From: Desulfoplanes sp.
Lineage (GTDB): Bacteria > Desulfobacterota > Desulfovibrionia > Desulfovibrionales > Desulfomicrobiaceae
Length of the DNA stretch: 5,840 nucleotides
Direction of reading: 5' to 3'
Assembly (NCBI GenBank): GCA_028708105.1
Contig: JAQVZR010000136.1
Coordinates: forward strand, 1-5,840
The notes below the pieces were generated by a model. It was not told the DNA's origin and did no database searches. It worked only from the letters and a program-made list of their open reading frames with translations. A program made the translations under genes and the position numbers. Positions 5,790-5,840 of the stretch are shown here, piece by piece (position 1 is the stretch's first letter; every line of letters begins with the position of its first letter).

Positions 5790-5840
5790 CCAGATACATT
5801 TTTCTCTGTATAGAAAAACGTCGGATAGATGATCCAAGAA
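5726..5840 (+). pseudogene. Out-of-frame C-terminal continuation of the transposase
   Basis: In the -1 frame, opened by a stop at 5723-5725, the sequence from 5735 reads GCQSRDFDALIAHTSIVMTR and continues to the window edge without a stop. It has the form of the conserved IS4-family segment that follows the YREK motif (usually …LKL…SRDFDALIAHTSIV…). Shifting back one base after AAG (5733-5735) gives LEK-GCQSRD, which is what a gene with five rather than four A's would encode. It is therefore a real part of the transposase, displaced by one base. It has no start codon of its own and ends outside the window. Confidence 0.75.
5755..5783 (+). repeat. 8-bp hairpin downstream of the transposase frameshift
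   Basis: CGATGCTC (5755-5762) and GAGCATCG (5776-5783) are perfectly complementary around a 13-nt loop, beginning about 19 nt after the GAAAAG site. A smaller GGCT/AGCC pair (5735-5738 and 5744-5747) abuts the site itself. Stem-loops after a slippery codon can stimulate -1 frameshifting, though they usually start nearer (about 5-9 nt). It may be coincidental within the coding sequence. Confidence 0.4.

Larger units (their letters stand above)
4614..5840 (+). mobile_element. IS4-family insertion sequence, left part (runs off the window)
   Basis: A DDE transposase gene with the YREK signature, preceded by a structured leader, identifies an IS4-family element. Only the minimum extent is given: it starts no later than the hairpin at 4614 and may begin anywhere from 4515. 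The right end and terminal repeats are beyond 5840. It is inserted in the same orientation as the DUF39 gene, about 100-165 nt after its stop. Its AT-rich composition differs from the DUF39 gene next to it, consistent with a foreign origin. Confidence 0.8.

Noticed and set aside
1..5840. CRISPR array, tRNA, rRNA, prophage or defence system
   Set aside because: No regularly spaced repeats, no cloverleaf or rRNA-like segments, and all coding space is taken by replication genes, one biosynthetic gene and an insertion sequence.

Overview
The window looks like a chromosomal replication-initiation locus from an anaerobic, probably sulfate-reducing deltaproteobacterium (Desulfobacterota, most like the Desulfovibrionales). 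The evidence is family-level recognition. DnaA has the short WFDPL-type N-terminus, GyrB has a typical start (…[21 protein letters not shown]), and the neighbouring gene is a DUF39/HcyBio homocysteine-biosynthesis gene without CBS domains, a form I associate with sulfate reducers. No database search was possible, so the lineage is an inference.

Minus strand, reading right to left: dnaA (3228 to 1942), dnaN (1764 to 607) and the 5' end of gyrB (507 to the window edge, 169 codons, open at the edge). This is the classic dnaA-dnaN-gyrB order. DnaA opens the origin, the DnaN beta clamp tethers the polymerase, and gyrase removes the supercoils made by the fork. The spacers (177 nt and 97 nt) hold small inverted repeats but no gene. 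The 5' half of dnaA is far more AT-rich than its 3' half.

Plus strand, divergent from dnaA across a spacer of about 113 nt: a 390-codon homocysteine-biosynthesis protein (3342-4514) with a very strong Shine-Dalgarno. It is followed at once by the left part of an IS4-family (DDE, YREK motif) insertion sequence (transposase from 4680) that runs off the right edge.

The most interesting signals are in the insertion sequence. (1) The transposase frame is broken late, after the catalytic residues. A -1 shift at a GAAAAG site (5730-5735) exactly restores the conserved C-terminal frame to the window end, and an 8-bp hairpin lies downstream. It may be programmed frameshifting or a one-base inactivating deletion. 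(2) The transposase ribosome binding site is buried in the 3' arm of a long hairpin (4614-4677), the arrangement that shields some IS4-family transposases from read-through transcription. I see no wholly new biological system. The replication genes are ordinary and the other observations are modest.
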